A stretch of 64,000 bases of DNA from Pseudomonas sp. 8Z (GCF_902506535.1 NZ_LR733826.1:341079-405078), one strand, 5' to 3'. Positions 35,791 through 43,963 are shown, counted from the stretch's first letter. The notes: generated by a model not told the origin, from the letters alone. Made by a program: numbers and translations.

Positions 35791-38037
35791 ATGAGCTTCG
35801 GCGCCGATGAAGAGATCCTCCAGGATTTCCTGGTAGAGGCCGGCGAGATTCTCGAACAGTTGTCCGAGCAGTTAGTCGAGCTGGAAAGCCGACCGGATGA
35901 CATGAACCTGCTGAATGCCATCTTTCGCGGTTTTCACACCGTCAAGGGCGGGGCGGGATTCCTTCAACTCAACGAGTTGGTGGAGTGCTGTCATATTGCA
36001 GAGAACGTGTTCGATATCTTGCGCAAGGGCGAGCGTCGTGTTGACGCTGAGCTGATGGATGTCGTGCTTGAGGCCCTTGATACGGTCAACAGCATGTTTG
36101 GCCAGGTTCGTGAACGCACCGAGCCGACACCTGCTTCACCTGAACTGCTTGCTGCGTTGTCACGCTTGGCTGAGCCTGCTGGTGCCGAGCCGCAAAGTGT
36201 TGCCGAGCCAGAGCCTGCTTATGTCGAGCCCGAGCCCGAGCCTGTTGCCGCCTCTACCGACTCCTCTGATATCACAGACAGTGAGTTTGAGCAGTTGCTC
36301 GATGCACTAGGTGATACGCCACCTGCTGCGGCTCAAGCTGCCGCCAGCAGTGACGAAATTACTGACGACGAGTTCGAGTCGCTGCTTGATCAGTTGCATG
36401 GCAAAGGTCAGTTCGCTGCGCCTGCAGCATCGGTTACCCATACTCCTGCAGCGGTTGCGCCTGCGGCACCCGCCAGTGACGACATCACTGACGATGAGTT
36501 CGAGGCGCTGCTTGATCAGTTGCATGGTAAAGGCCAGTTTGCTGCACCGACTGCACCGACTGCACCGACTGCACCGACTGCACCAAGTCCAGCGGCAGTT
36601 GCGTCTGCCGCGCCTGCCAGTGACGACATCACCGACGACGAATTCGAGTCCTTGCTTGATGAGCTGCATGGTAAGGGCAAGTTTGTTGCCCCGGCGCAGC
36701 CAACTGCTCCTGCTGCTCCAGCGGCAAGTGCTGCCAAACCTGCGGCGGCGAAGCCTGCTGCAGCACCTGCGGCGAAACCCGCAGCCAAGCCTGAGCCTGC
36801 ACCGACGTCGGCGCCCCGTGCGGCGGCAGCTCCCGCTCCTGCGGCGGCGGAGAAGGCACCTGCCAGTGAAGCGGAAACCACTGTTCGGGTCGATACCGCG
36901 CGCCTCGACGAGATCATGAACATGGTCGGCGAGCTGGTGCTGGTGCGTAACCGCCTGGTGCGACTGGGGCTTAACAGCGGCGATGAGGCCATGTCCAAAG
37001 CCGTGTCGAACCTCGATGTGGTGACGGCTGATCTGCAGACTTCGGTGATGAAGACTCGCATGCAGCCGATCAAGAAGGTTTTCGGCCGCTTCCCGCGCCT
37101 GGTTCGCGATCTGGCGCGCAACCTGAAGAAAGAGATCAACCTCGAGCTGGTGGGCGAGGAAACCGACCTCGACAAGAATTTGGTCGAGGCGCTCGCTGAT
37201 CCGCTCGTGCACTTGGTGCGCAACGCGGTCGACCATGGCGTGGAAACACCAGAAGAACGCGAAAAAGCCGGCAAGGCTCGTTCCGGTCGCGTGGTGCTGT
37301 CCGCTGAGCAGGAAGGTGACCACATCCTCTTGTCCATCACCGATGACGGCAAGGGTATGGATGCTGACATCCTGCGCGCCAAAGCAGTAGAGAAGGGCCT
37401 GCTGGACAAGGATGCGGCCGAACGTCTGAACGAGTTCGAATGCTACAACCTGATTTTCGCTCCGGGCTTTTCGACCAAGACCGAGATTTCCGATGTGTCC
37501 GGCCGCGGTGTCGGCATGGACGTGGTCAAGACCAAGATTTCCCAGCTCAACGGCACGGTCAACGTGTTTTCGCAGAAGGGCCAGGGTTCGAAGATCGTTA
37601 TTAAGGTCCCGCTGACTCTGGCAATCATGCCGACGCTGATGGTGATGTTGGAGAATCAGGCCTTCGCGTTCCCGCTGGTCAATGTCAACGAAATCTTCCA
37701 TCTCGACCTGTCGCGTACCAATGTGGTTGACGGTCAGGAAGTGGTGATCGTGCGTGACAAAGCGCTGCCATTGTTCTACCTCAAGCGCTGGCTGGTGCCG
37801 CAGGCGTTCATGGAAGAGCAGCGCGAAGGGCATGTGGTGATTCTCACCGTGGGCAGCCAGCGTATTGGTTTTGTCGTCGATCAATTGGTCGGTCAGGAAG
37901 AAGTGGTAATTAAGCCACTGGGCAAGATGTTGCAGGGCACTCCGGGCATGTCCGGGGCGACCATCACCGGCGACGGTCGCATCGCGCTTATTCTCGACGT
38001 GCCGAGCATGCTCAAGCGCTACGCTCGACGTTTCTGA
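35791..38037 (+). CDS. cheA: Chemotaxis histidine kinase CheA
   Basis: 748 residues. Hpt domain with His 49 (FHTVKGGAG); a long Ala/Pro-rich linker (about 115-365) where the usual P2 domain would be; P3 dimerisation (TARLDEIMNMVGELVLVRNRL); HATPase (HLVRNAVDHGVE, DDGKGMD, GRGVGMDVVK); and a CheW-like P5 domain (about 615-748). The linker contains four acidic repeats with core ITDDEFESLLDQLHGKG, starting near residues 158, 188, 230 and 278, separated by Ala/Pro/Thr spacers. These may bind CheY or the ParP protein encoded downstream. CheA passes phosphate to CheY and CheB. Confidence 0.96.
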   Translation: MSFGADEEILQDFLVEAGEILEQLSEQLVELESRPDDMNLLNAIFRGFHTVKGGAGFLQLNELVECCHIAENVFDILRKGERRVDAELMDVVLEALDTVNSMFGQVRERTEPTPASPELLAALSRLAEPAGAEPQSVAEPEPAYVEPEPEPVAASTDSSDITDSEFEQLLDALGDTPPAAAQAAASSDEITDDEFESLLDQLHGKGQFAAPAASVTHTPAAVAPAAPASDDITDDEFEALLDQLHGKGQFAAPTAPTAPTAPTAPSPAAVASAAPASDDITDDEFESLLDELHGKGKFVAPAQPTAPAAPAASAAKPAAAKPAAAPAAKPAAKPEPAPTSAPRAAAAPAPAAAEKAPASEAETTVRVDTARLDEIMNMVGELVLVRNRLVRLGLNSGDEAMSKAVSNLDVVTADLQTSVMKTRMQPIKKVFGRFPRLVRDLARNLKKEINLELVGEETDLDKNLVEALADPLVHLVRNAVDHGVETPEEREKAGKARSGRVVLSAEQEGDHILLSITDDGKGMDADILRAKAVEKGLLDKDAAERLNEFECYNLIFAPGFSTKTEISDVSGRGVGMDVVKTKISQLNGTVNVFSQKGQGSKIVIKVPLTLAIMPTLMVMLENQAFAFPLVNVNEIFHLDLSRTNVVDGQEVVIVRDKALPLFYLKRWLVPQAFMEEQREGHVVILTVGSQRIGFVVDQLVGQEEVVIKPLGKMLQGTPGMSGATITGDGRIALILDVPSMLKRYARRF
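36262..36690 (+). repeat. Four acidic motif repeats in the CheA linker
   Basis: Repeat cores begin at about 36262, 36352, 36478 and 36622. The first is divergent (ITDSEFEQLLDALG), while the other three read ITDDEFE-x-LLD-x-LHGKG-x-F almost identically. Spacers are Ala/Pro-rich and of unequal length, so the units are separated by about 90, 126 and 144 bases. The DNA of the last three is similar enough to suggest recent duplication. Confidence 0.85.
36544..36588 (+). repeat. 9-bp tandem repeat (GCACCGACT) in cheA
   Basis: Four perfect copies of GCACCGACT at 36544-36579 and a decayed fifth at 36580-36588, encoding an Ala-Pro-Thr ladder in the linker between the third and fourth acidic repeats. 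Because the unit is a multiple of three, copy-number change would alter spacer length without a frameshift. Confidence 0.9.
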
Positions 38038-38045
38038 TGGTTTTG

Positions 38046-38069
38046 CGGCACAGGCGCCTGCCTGTGCCG
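38046..38069 (+). other. Hairpin between cheA and cheB
   Basis: CGGCACAGG (38046-38054) and CCTGTGCCG (38061-38069) pair perfectly over a 6-base loop. It lies 9 bases after the cheA stop and just before the cheB ribosome site AGGAG (38073-38077). Without a T run it is more likely an RNA-stability or attenuation element than a terminator. Confidence 0.5.
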
Positions 38070-38082
38070 TCTAGGAGTGTTT

Positions 38083-39207
38083 ATGGCAGTCAAGGTCTTG
38101 GTAGTGGACGACTCCGGCTTCTTTCGCCGGCGTGTTTCGGAAATTCTGTCTGCCGATTCCAGCATTCAGGTGGTCGGGACGGCCACCAACGGACGGGAAG
38201 CCATCGATCAGGCGCTGGCGCTCAAGCCAGACGTGATCACCATGGACTACGAGATGCCGATGATGGATGGCATCACGGCTGTGCGAAATATCATGCAGCG
38301 TTGCCCGACACCGGTACTGATGTTCTCTTCGCTTACCCACGAGGGTGCGCGCGTCACGCTCGATGCATTGGATGCCGGTGCAGTCGATTTCCTGCCGAAG
38401 AATTTCGAGGACATCTCGCGTAACCCCGAGAAGGTCAAGCAGCTACTGTGTGAAAAGGTGCATTCCATTGCACGCAGTAATCGGCGTTTCAGCTCTGCGG
38501 TTTCTGCACCGACAACTGCTGCGCCCAGCCCGGCAGTGCCGAGCAGTCGTACCGCCGCTCCTGTGCGTGCTCCTGCACCTGCCCCTATTACGCCCGCGCG
38601 TCCAGCGAGTAGCGCTAATGCGAGTTTTGCTGCGCCGCGCCGTAAAGCTTACAAACTGGTCGCAATCGGTACTTCCACGGGGGGACCGGTTGCTTTGCAA
38701 CGGGTTTTGACCCAGTTGCCTGCTAATTTCCCTGCGCCGATCGTACTGATCCAGCACATGCCTGCTGCTTTCACCAAGGCTTTCGCTGAACGTCTGGATA
38801 AGCTTTGTCGAATCCAGGTCAAGGAGGCTGAGGATGGCGATATATTGCGTCCCGGCCTGGCACTGCTGGCGCCAGGCGGCAAGCAGATGATGGTGGATAG
38901 CCGAGGCGCTGTGAAGATTCTGCCCGGTGACGAGCGACTCAACTACAAACCCTGCGTTGATATCACCTTCGGCTCAGCCGCCAAGTCTTTCAGTGACAAG
39001 GTGCTTGCCGTGGTGCTCACGGGTATGGGGGCCGATGGTCGTGAGGGCGCGCGCCTGCTCAAGCAAAGCGGCAGCCAGGTCTGGGCCCAGGATGAAGCGA
39101 GCTGCGTGATCTATGGCATGCCAATGGCTGTGGTAAAGGCCGATCTGGCCGATGCGGTCTATTCACTCGACGACATTGGCCGCCATCTGGCTGAGGCCTG
39201 TCAGTGA
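38083..39207 (+). CDS. cheB: Chemotaxis protein-glutamate methylesterase CheB
   Basis: 374 residues from ATG 38083, set by AGGAG at 38073-38077. Receiver domain with Asp 55 ([13 protein letters not shown]), an Ala/Pro linker (about 140-185), then the methylesterase domain with catalytic Ser in GTSTGGP, His in LIQHMP and Asp in [11 protein letters not shown]. It demethylates receptors and is activated by CheA. Its TGA overlaps an ATG (TGATG) that opens a 12-codon frame running into motC. Confidence 0.95.
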   Translation: MAVKVLVVDDSGFFRRRVSEILSADSSIQVVGTATNGREAIDQALALKPDVITMDYEMPMMDGITAVRNIMQRCPTPVLMFSSLTHEGARVTLDALDAGAVDFLPKNFEDISRNPEKVKQLLCEKVHSIARSNRRFSSAVSAPTTAAPSPAVPSSRTAAPVRAPAPAPITPARPASSANASFAAPRRKAYKLVAIGTSTGGPVALQRVLTQLPANFPAPIVLIQHMPAAFTKAFAERLDKLCRIQVKEAEDGDILRPGLALLAPGGKQMMVDSRGAVKILPGDERLNYKPCVDITFGSAAKSFSDKVLAVVLTGMGADGREGARLLKQSGSQVWAQDEASCVIYGMPMAVVKADLADAVYSLDDIGRHLAEACQ

Positions 39208-39232
39208 TGAGTCCTGAGTCGGGCGGTCGTGC

Positions 39233-39973
39233 ATGGATGTTCTGAGCTTAATTGGCGTCATCCTGGCGTTCATCGCCATCTTGGGAGGCAATTATCTCGA
39301 AGGCGGGCAGGTTGCGGCGCTGCTCAATGGCCCGGCTGCCTTGATCGTGCTAGGCGGTACTTTGGGGGCGGTGCTCCTGCAAACACCGATCAGCGTATTC
39401 AAGCGTTCGGTTAGTGTGTTGCGCTGGATTTTCTTCCCGCCGCGTATCGATCTGGTTGGCGGTATCAACCGTGTTGTCGGCTGGAGCATGGTGGCGCGTA
39501 AAGAGGGTTTGCTCGGTCTGGAGTCAGTGGCAGACGCCGAGCCCGATGCTTATGCGCGTAAGGGGTTGCAATTGCTGGTTGACGGTGCCGAGCCGGAATC
39601 CATCCGTAGCATCCTTGAGGTCGATCTCTACACTCAGGAAGCCCGTGATATTCAGGCCGCCAAGGTGTTCGAAAGCATGGGGGGCTACGCGCCGACCATC
39701 GGCATCATCGGGGCGGTGATGGGCCTGATCCATGTGATGGGCAATCTGGCTGATCCCAGTATGCTGGGTAGCGGCATCGCCGTGGCGTTCGTTGCCACCA
39801 TTTATGGTGTCGGTTTCGCCAACCTATTGCTGCTGCCTGCTGGCAATAAGCTCAAGGCGATTGCGCTGCGCCAGTCGCGTTATCGGGAAATGCTGCTTGA
39901 GGGCATCCTCTCTATCGCTGAGGGTGAAAACCCGCGCTCCATCGAGCTGAAGCTGCAAGGCTTCATGGACTGA
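39233..39973 (+). CDS. motC: Flagellar stator protein MotC (MotA family)
   Basis: 246 residues with four membrane helices (about 4-25, 32-50, 150-170 and 180-205) and a cytoplasmic loop with VDLYTQEARDIQAAKVFESMGGYAPTIGIIGAVMG. Gene order after cheB and sequence (GVILAFIAILGGNYLEGG) match MotC of P. aeruginosa, the A subunit of the second stator, which supports swarming and motion in viscous media. It ends 12 bases before motD. Confidence 0.95.
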   Translation: MDVLSLIGVILAFIAILGGNYLEGGQVAALLNGPAALIVLGGTLGAVLLQTPISVFKRSVSVLRWIFFPPRIDLVGGINRVVGWSMVARKEGLLGLESVADAEPDAYARKGLQLLVDGAEPESIRSILEVDLYTQEARDIQAAKVFESMGGYAPTIGIIGAVMGLIHVMGNLADPSMLGSGIAVAFVATIYGVGFANLLLLPAGNKLKAIALRQSRYREMLLEGILSIAEGENPRSIELKLQGFMD

Positions 39974-39985
39974 TAGAGAGGCACC

Positions 39986-40804
39986 ATGGCCCGTAGACGG
40001 CATCAGGAAGAACACGAGAATCACGAGCGCTGGCTGGTGTCCTATGCGGACTTCATTACCCTGCTGTTCGCGTTTTTCGTGGTGATGTACTCCATTTCCT
40101 CGATCAACGAAGGTAAGTACAAGATCCTTTCGGAAACCCTGACCGGTGTTTTCAACCAGCCGGATCGTTCGATCAAGCCCATCCCTGTCGGCGAGGAGCG
40201 GCCACGTACCGGTGACCCCGAGCGGGCGACGATGAACGAGGATGTCGCTGAGGTGAGTGACAATACGCTGCGTAGTATCGCTGCCAGCGTGCGCGATGCC
40301 TTCGGTGATCTGATTCAGAGCGATCAACTGAATATTCGTGGCAACGAAATGTGGATCGAGCTCGAATTGAGCTCCAGCCTGTTGTTCCCCAGTGGTGATG
40401 CCTTGCCTAACAACCAGGCATTCGACATTATCGAGAAAGTCGCCAAAATTCTGGCACCTTATGAGAATCCGGTGAAGGTGGAAGGTTTTACTGACAACCT
40501 GCCGATTCAGACGCCTCAATATCCGACCAACTGGGAGCTGTCCTCTGCGCGCGCTTCCAGCATTGTGCGTATGCTGGCTATGGATGGGGTCAATCCTATG
40601 CGTCTCTCTGCTGTAGGCTATGGTGAGTTTCAGCCAGTTGCAGACAATTCGACAGCCGAGGGGCGAGGCCGTAATCGTCGTGTGGTGTTGGTGATTTCGC
40701 GTGATTTGGATAATCGCCGCAACAGCGGTAGCACCGCCGCTATCCAGAGCGGAAGTGGCACGCAACCTGCAAATGCGCCAGAGCAGGGGAGCGCACAACC
40801 ATGA
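39986..40804 (+). CDS. motD: Flagellar stator protein MotD (MotB family)
   Basis: 272 residues. A basic N-terminus is followed by one membrane helix (about 18-38) bearing the proton-channel Asp in WLVSYADFITLLFAFFVV. The periplasmic OmpA-like domain (about 120-255) has VEGFTDNLPI and ELSSARASSIVRML for peptidoglycan binding, then a short low-complexity tail. It is shorter than the P. aeruginosa protein as I remember it. Its stop overlaps the ATG of a 29-codon ORF (ATGA at 40801). Confidence 0.95.
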   Translation: MARRRHQEEHENHERWLVSYADFITLLFAFFVVMYSISSINEGKYKILSETLTGVFNQPDRSIKPIPVGEERPRTGDPERATMNEDVAEVSDNTLRSIAASVRDAFGDLIQSDQLNIRGNEMWIELELSSSLLFPSGDALPNNQAFDIIEKVAKILAPYENPVKVEGFTDNLPIQTPQYPTNWELSSARASSIVRMLAMDGVNPMRLSAVGYGEFQPVADNSTAEGRGRNRRVVLVISRDLDNRRNSGSTAAIQSGSGTQPANAPEQGSAQP

Positions 40805-40890
40805 GCCGTCAAATCCCAGTCGCACTGTTACAGCGGGCGACAGCCATTCTCGGTCTGCATGCGTCGCGCCGGGAGGATGAGAGAAGATGA
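40801..40890 (+). CDS. Possible 29-residue bridging ORF between motD and parC
   Basis: ATG 40801 overlaps the motD stop as ATGA, and the frame's own TGA (40888-40890) overlaps the parC ATG at 40887, again as ATGA. AGGGGAG (40785-40791) is a good ribosome site 9 bases upstream. The predicted peptide starts MSRQIPVALLQRATAILGL and ends in Arg/Glu-rich residues, with the look of a short amphipathic helix. It may exist only for translational coupling. parC also has its own GGGAGG site, so the link need not be essential. Confidence 0.4.
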   Translation: MSRQIPVALLQRATAILGLHASRREDERR

Positions 40891-41675
40891 AAGTCTGGGC
40901 AGTAGCCAATCAAAAAGGTGGTGTCGGCAAGACCACCACATCCATTGCACTGGCGGGGTTGCTGGCCGATGCGGGCAAGCGTGTGGTCGTCGTCGACCTG
41001 GATCCACACGGATCCATGACCAGCTATTTCGGCCATGACCCAGACACGCTGGAGCATAGTTGCTTCGACCTGTTCCTGCATCAGGGCAACGTGCCGCAGG
41101 GGCTGCCTAAGCAGTTACTGCATGCCACCAGCCACGAGAATATCTCCCTGCTGCCATCGAGCACTGCATTGGCGACATTGGAGCGTCAGTCACCGGGCCA
41201 GAGTGGTTTGGGATTGGTAATCGCCAAAAGTCTGGCGCAGCTATGGGAGGATTTCGACCATGCTGTCATCGATAGCCCGCCGCTGCTCGGCGTACTCATG
41301 GTCAACGCCCTGGCCGCCAGCCAGCAACTGGTGATTCCGGTGCAGACCGAGTTCCTGGCGGTAAAGGGGCTGGAGCGCATGATCACCACGCTGACCATGA
41401 TCAATCGTTCGCGCAAGCAGGCGTTGCCATACACCATCGTGCCAACGCTATTTGATCGACGCACCCAGGCCTCGATGAGCACGCTCAAGGTTTTGCGTAA
41501 CACGTACCCCGATCACCTCTGGCCAGCCTATATTCCTGTCGATACACGTTTGCGTGATGCCAGCCGTGCAGGGCGTACACCTTCGCAGTTCGATTCGGGT
41601 AGCCGTGGCGTGATTGCCTACCGTGCTTTGCTCAAACACTTGCTAAGCCATCAGCCAGCGGCGCAGGTGGCCTGA
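40887..41675 (+). CDS. parC: ParA-family ATPase ParC, polar chemotaxis array positioning
   Basis: 262 residues. Deviant Walker A at the N-terminus (NQKGGVGKTTTSIALAG), switch motif VVDLDPHGSMTSYFG, and a Walker B region HAVIDSPPLLGVLMVNAL. In Vibrio the homologue ParC places chemotaxis arrays at the old pole together with ParP; the adjacent parP homologue here, and the position between the stator and cheW, support that role. It is distinct from fleN and from chromosome-partition ParA. Confidence 0.9.
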   Translation: MKVWAVANQKGGVGKTTTSIALAGLLADAGKRVVVVDLDPHGSMTSYFGHDPDTLEHSCFDLFLHQGNVPQGLPKQLLHATSHENISLLPSSTALATLERQSPGQSGLGLVIAKSLAQLWEDFDHAVIDSPPLLGVLMVNALAASQQLVIPVQTEFLAVKGLERMITTLTMINRSRKQALPYTIVPTLFDRRTQASMSTLKVLRNTYPDHLWPAYIPVDTRLRDASRAGRTPSQFDSGSRGVIAYRALLKHLLSHQPAAQVA

Positions 41676-41676
41676 A

Positions 41677-41763
41677 ATGCACGCCTGTGTTGAATCGCTC
41701 TCAAGTCGAGCCGCTGTCCGGCCGATAGGCTTTACAAGCTTTAACCACGGTGTTTGCCCATGA
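41677..41763 (+). CDS. Possible 28-residue bridging ORF between parC and parP
   Basis: ATG 41677 follows the parC stop by one base and has a strong AGGTGG site (41665-41670). The frame ends in TGA at 41761-41763, overlapping the parP ATG at 41760 (ATGA). parP has no recognisable ribosome site of its own, so reinitiation from this frame is an attractive way to express it. The peptide begins MHACVESLSSRAAVRPIGF. The same stretch contains a possible FliA promoter, so the frame may be incidental. Confidence 0.4.
   Translation: MHACVESLSSRAAVRPIGFTSFNHGVCP
41701..41728 (+). promoter_or_regulatory. Possible FliA promoter upstream of parP
   Basis: GCCGATAG (41721-41728) matches seven of eight positions of the sigma-28 -10. 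The best -35 is TCAAGTCG (41701-41708), with spacing one base longer than ideal. The start codon would be about 25 bases after the transcription start. The chemotaxis genes of this region are FliA-dependent in P. aeruginosa. Confidence 0.45.
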
Positions 41764-42551
41764 GTCGTAACCTCGCAACTGCCACGCGCTCCCAATTGGC
41801 CCTGCAGTCCTACCTAGACGGTCTGCTGCAAGAGGCGGCTGCCGAGCTTGAGCAGTCGGTTGGCCTTGATGAATTCGAAGCGGCGGTGCTTGAGGAGCAG
41901 GTGCGTGATGCGCGCCTGGTGCAGCCGATTATGGTGCCCGTGGTCGCTGAGCCACAGGTGCCGGTGGCCATCCCCGAGGTGGCGATACCTGTCGCGGTGA
42001 TCGAAGAGGCGCCGCCGCTGGCGGCGCCAGTTGCGGAGCTGACACCGCTGCAAGTGGCGTTCGATGCCGAAGGGCGTCCTGATTGGGCGCAAGAGCCTTT
42101 CGAATGCCTACTGTTCGACGTTGCAGGGCTGACGTTGGCGGTTCCGCTGATTTGCCTGGGATCGATCTATCCGCTGGAAGGGCAGGAGCTAACGCCACTG
42201 TTCGGCCAACCGGATTGGTTTCTTGGCATCCTGCCGAGTCAGTCAGGCAACTTGAAAGTGCTGGATACGGCGCGTTGGGTGATGCCTGACCGCTACCGCG
42301 ATGACTTCCGAGAGGGCCTGCAGTACGTGATTTCTGTGCAGGGCTATGAATGGGGGCTGGCTGTGCATCAGGTCAGTCGTTCTATTCGTCTTGATCCGCA
42401 AGAGGTCAAGTGGCGCAGTCAGCGAACCCAGCGTCCCTGGTTGGCGGGTACAGTGATCGAGCACATGTGCGCGCTACTCGATGTGGCTGCGCTCGCCGAA
42501 TTGATCGCCAGCGGAGGTGCCAAGCACCTAAAAGGCGGAAAACTGCATTAA
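41760..42551 (+). CDS. parP: ParP-like CheW-domain protein, chemotaxis array localisation
   Basis: 263 residues from ATG 41760 (MSRNLATATRSQLALQSYL). The N-terminal 100 residues are Val/Pro/Glu-rich and mostly disordered. The C-terminal part (about 105-260) is a CheW-like domain with FECLLFDVAGLTLAVPLICLGSI. In Vibrio ParP binds both ParC and the CheA localisation domain through this C-terminal part. Here it lies directly after parC and before cheW. The repeats in the CheA linker are a plausible docking site (inference). Confidence 0.85.
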   Translation: MSRNLATATRSQLALQSYLDGLLQEAAAELEQSVGLDEFEAAVLEEQVRDARLVQPIMVPVVAEPQVPVAIPEVAIPVAVIEEAPPLAAPVAELTPLQVAFDAEGRPDWAQEPFECLLFDVAGLTLAVPLICLGSIYPLEGQELTPLFGQPDWFLGILPSQSGNLKVLDTARWVMPDRYRDDFREGLQYVISVQGYEWGLAVHQVSRSIRLDPQEVKWRSQRTQRPWLAGTVIEHMCALLDVAALAELIASGGAKHLKGGKLH

Positions 42552-42647
42552 GAATTGGTGGGCTCGTGCTAACGGGCTCTATAGTTGATGACAAGCGGGT
42601 GTAATCCGCGCGTGCCGCACTGAGCGGTTTTTGATGAGGCTAGGGAC

Positions 42648-43127
42648 ATGAAGAAAAGTTCTGCACAAGGTGCCGAAGATCCGATTCTGCAGTGGGTGAC
42701 CTTTCGCCTGGACAACGAGACCTACGGCATCAACGTGATGCAAGTGCAGGAAGTCCTGCGCTACACCGAGATCGCGCCAGTGCCTGGGGCTCCGAGTTAT
42801 GTGCTGGGCATCATCAACCTGCGTGGCAACGTAGTTACGGTGATCGATACTCGTCAGCGCTTTGGTCTGGGTTCGGCTCCTGTGACTGATAACACTCGTA
42901 TCGTCATCATCGAAGCGGACAAACAGGTTGTGGGCATTTTGGTCGACAGCGTCGCCGAGGTGGTTTACCTGCGCCAATCCGAGATCGAGACTGCACCGAA
43001 CGTCGGTAACGATGAGACAGCCAAGTTCATCCAGGGCGTTTGCAACAAGAACGGCGAACTGCTGATTCTGGTCGAACTCGACAAGTTGATGTCCGAGGAA
43101 GAGTGGTCGGAGCTGGAGAGCATCTGA
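42648..43127 (+). CDS. cheW: Chemotaxis coupling protein CheW
   Basis: 159 residues, a single CheW domain: QWVTFRLDNETYGINVMQVQ, then PSYVLGIINLRGNVVTVIDTRQRFG and VGILVDSVAEVVYL. It links receptors to CheA in the array. The 96-base gap upstream contains a small CCGC/GCGG stem and a T5 run, but no clear promoter. It ends 3 bases before fipA. Confidence 0.96.
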   Translation: MKKSSAQGAEDPILQWVTFRLDNETYGINVMQVQEVLRYTEIAPVPGAPSYVLGIINLRGNVVTVIDTRQRFGLGSAPVTDNTRIVIIEADKQVVGILVDSVAEVVYLRQSEIETAPNVGNDETAKFIQGVCNKNGELLILVELDKLMSEEEWSELESI

Positions 43128-43130
43128 ACC

Positions 43131-43553
43131 ATGTCCGAGTTTGCCATGCTCGCCGCGGCCCTGGCCTTCGTGGCACTGCTATGCGTGGCCTTGGGCATCG
43201 TCTGCAATGGCCTGTATCGCAATCAGCAACGGCTCATGGCGGAGCAGGCCAGGCGTGACGCCGCGCGCGATGCGCGAATTAGGGAGCTAGGCAAGCGCCT
43301 GGATACTTACCTGACCGGCAGTATTCGCATGGGCGAAGAGCTGCATGAACTGCGTCGTATCGTGGCGCCGCTGCCGGACAAGGTGAGTCAGATCGAGCAG
43401 CGCGACCCCAACAGTTTGTCCTTTACCCAGGCCGCACGTCTGGTGGGGATGGGCGCCAGTGTTGATGATCTGACCCAGTCCTGCGGGCTTAGCAAGGCCG
43501 AGGCCGAGTTGATCAGCCGCCTGCATCAGCCTCGCGCCAGTCAGTTGAAGTGA
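43131..43553 (+). CDS. fipA: DUF2802 membrane protein, FipA-type polarity factor for FlhF
   Basis: 140 residues. One N-terminal membrane helix (about 5-27, MLAAALAFVALLCVALGIVCNG), then a basic coiled-coil stretch, then a DUF2802 domain (about 95-135) with YTQAARLVGMGA-like sequence (here FTQAARLVGMGASVDDLTQSCGLSKAEAELI). DUF2802 proteins encoded after cheW in polar flagellates (Vibrio, Pseudomonas putida, Shewanella) were named FipA; they interact with FlhF and guide it to the pole. It is the last gene of the flagellar/chemotaxis run. The name is by homology and position. Confidence 0.85.
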   Translation: MSEFAMLAAALAFVALLCVALGIVCNGLYRNQQRLMAEQARRDAARDARIRELGKRLDTYLTGSIRMGEELHELRRIVAPLPDKVSQIEQRDPNSLSFTQAARLVGMGASVDDLTQSCGLSKAEAELISRLHQPRASQLK

Positions 43554-43621
43554 TGTCCTGACGGCTTACTTCTCTCGTTAACCCCCTCGGGTTGTCGGCG
43601 CTCTTCGAGTGGTTGTCGGCA

Positions 43622-43963
43622 TCAGGTTTCAGGGGCGTTTAGCCGAAGGAGGTTGGGCGTCACATCGCGCTCACCGCCTTCATCGAAGCCGGGCGGTCGC
43701 TTACCTTGCAGATACCATGCGAATGCAATGATTTCGGCGATGCAGCGATATAGGGCCTCGGGAATCGCGTCGCCTAATTCCAGGCGGGCCAGCAAGCGTA
43801 CCAGCTCGGCATTTTCATAGATCGGCACTTCATATTCGCGGGCGATGGCGAGGATGGCTTCGGCTAGCTCGTCATCGCCTTTTGCGCTGAGCACGGGGGC
43901 ACTTTGGCCATCGTAGTTCAGGGCAATCGCCTGGCGCGGTTCTGGCTGCGATTTGCGGCTCAT
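43622..43963 (-). CDS. Stand-alone FlhB C-terminal domain protein (FlhX type)
   Basis: 113 residues. Residues about 10-95 align with the cytoplasmic domain of FlhB after its cleavage site: ALNYDGQSAPVLSAKGDDELAE here corresponds to ALKYDQDKGGAPMLLAKGNDF in FlhB, and ENAELVRLLARLELGDAIPEALY to ESPALARAVYYSTELDQEIPAGLY. The NPTH motif and all membrane helices are absent, so the protein mimics the released fragment of FlhB. Related proteins in other bacteria can replace that fragment in trans. It overlaps the FliK-like gene upstream by an ATGA junction, so the two are co-expressed. Confidence 0.88.
   Translation of the reverse strand: MSRKSQPEPRQAIALNYDGQSAPVLSAKGDDELAEAILAIAREYEVPIYENAELVRLLARLELGDAIPEALYRCIAEIIAFAWYLQGKRPPGFDEGGERDVTPNLLRLNAPET

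Noticed and set aside
36307..37884. 525-codon minus-strand frame opposite cheA
   Set aside because: It arises from the GC-rich third-position bias of cheA; the product is low complexity and the plus strand is a complete CheA.
38037..38423. 128-codon frame overlapping cheB, starting at a TGATG on the cheA stop
   Set aside because: It runs in a shifted frame through the receiver domain of cheB; codon use and composition show it is a shadow.
42615..42632. Small CCGC/GCGG stem with T5 before cheW
   Set aside because: A 4-bp stem is too weak to call a terminator, and it lies inside a run of co-oriented genes.
43580..43593. AACCC-CCTC-GGGTT stem between fipA and the convergent FlhB-like gene
   Set aside because: A convergent terminator is expected here, but the 5-bp stem lacks a T run.
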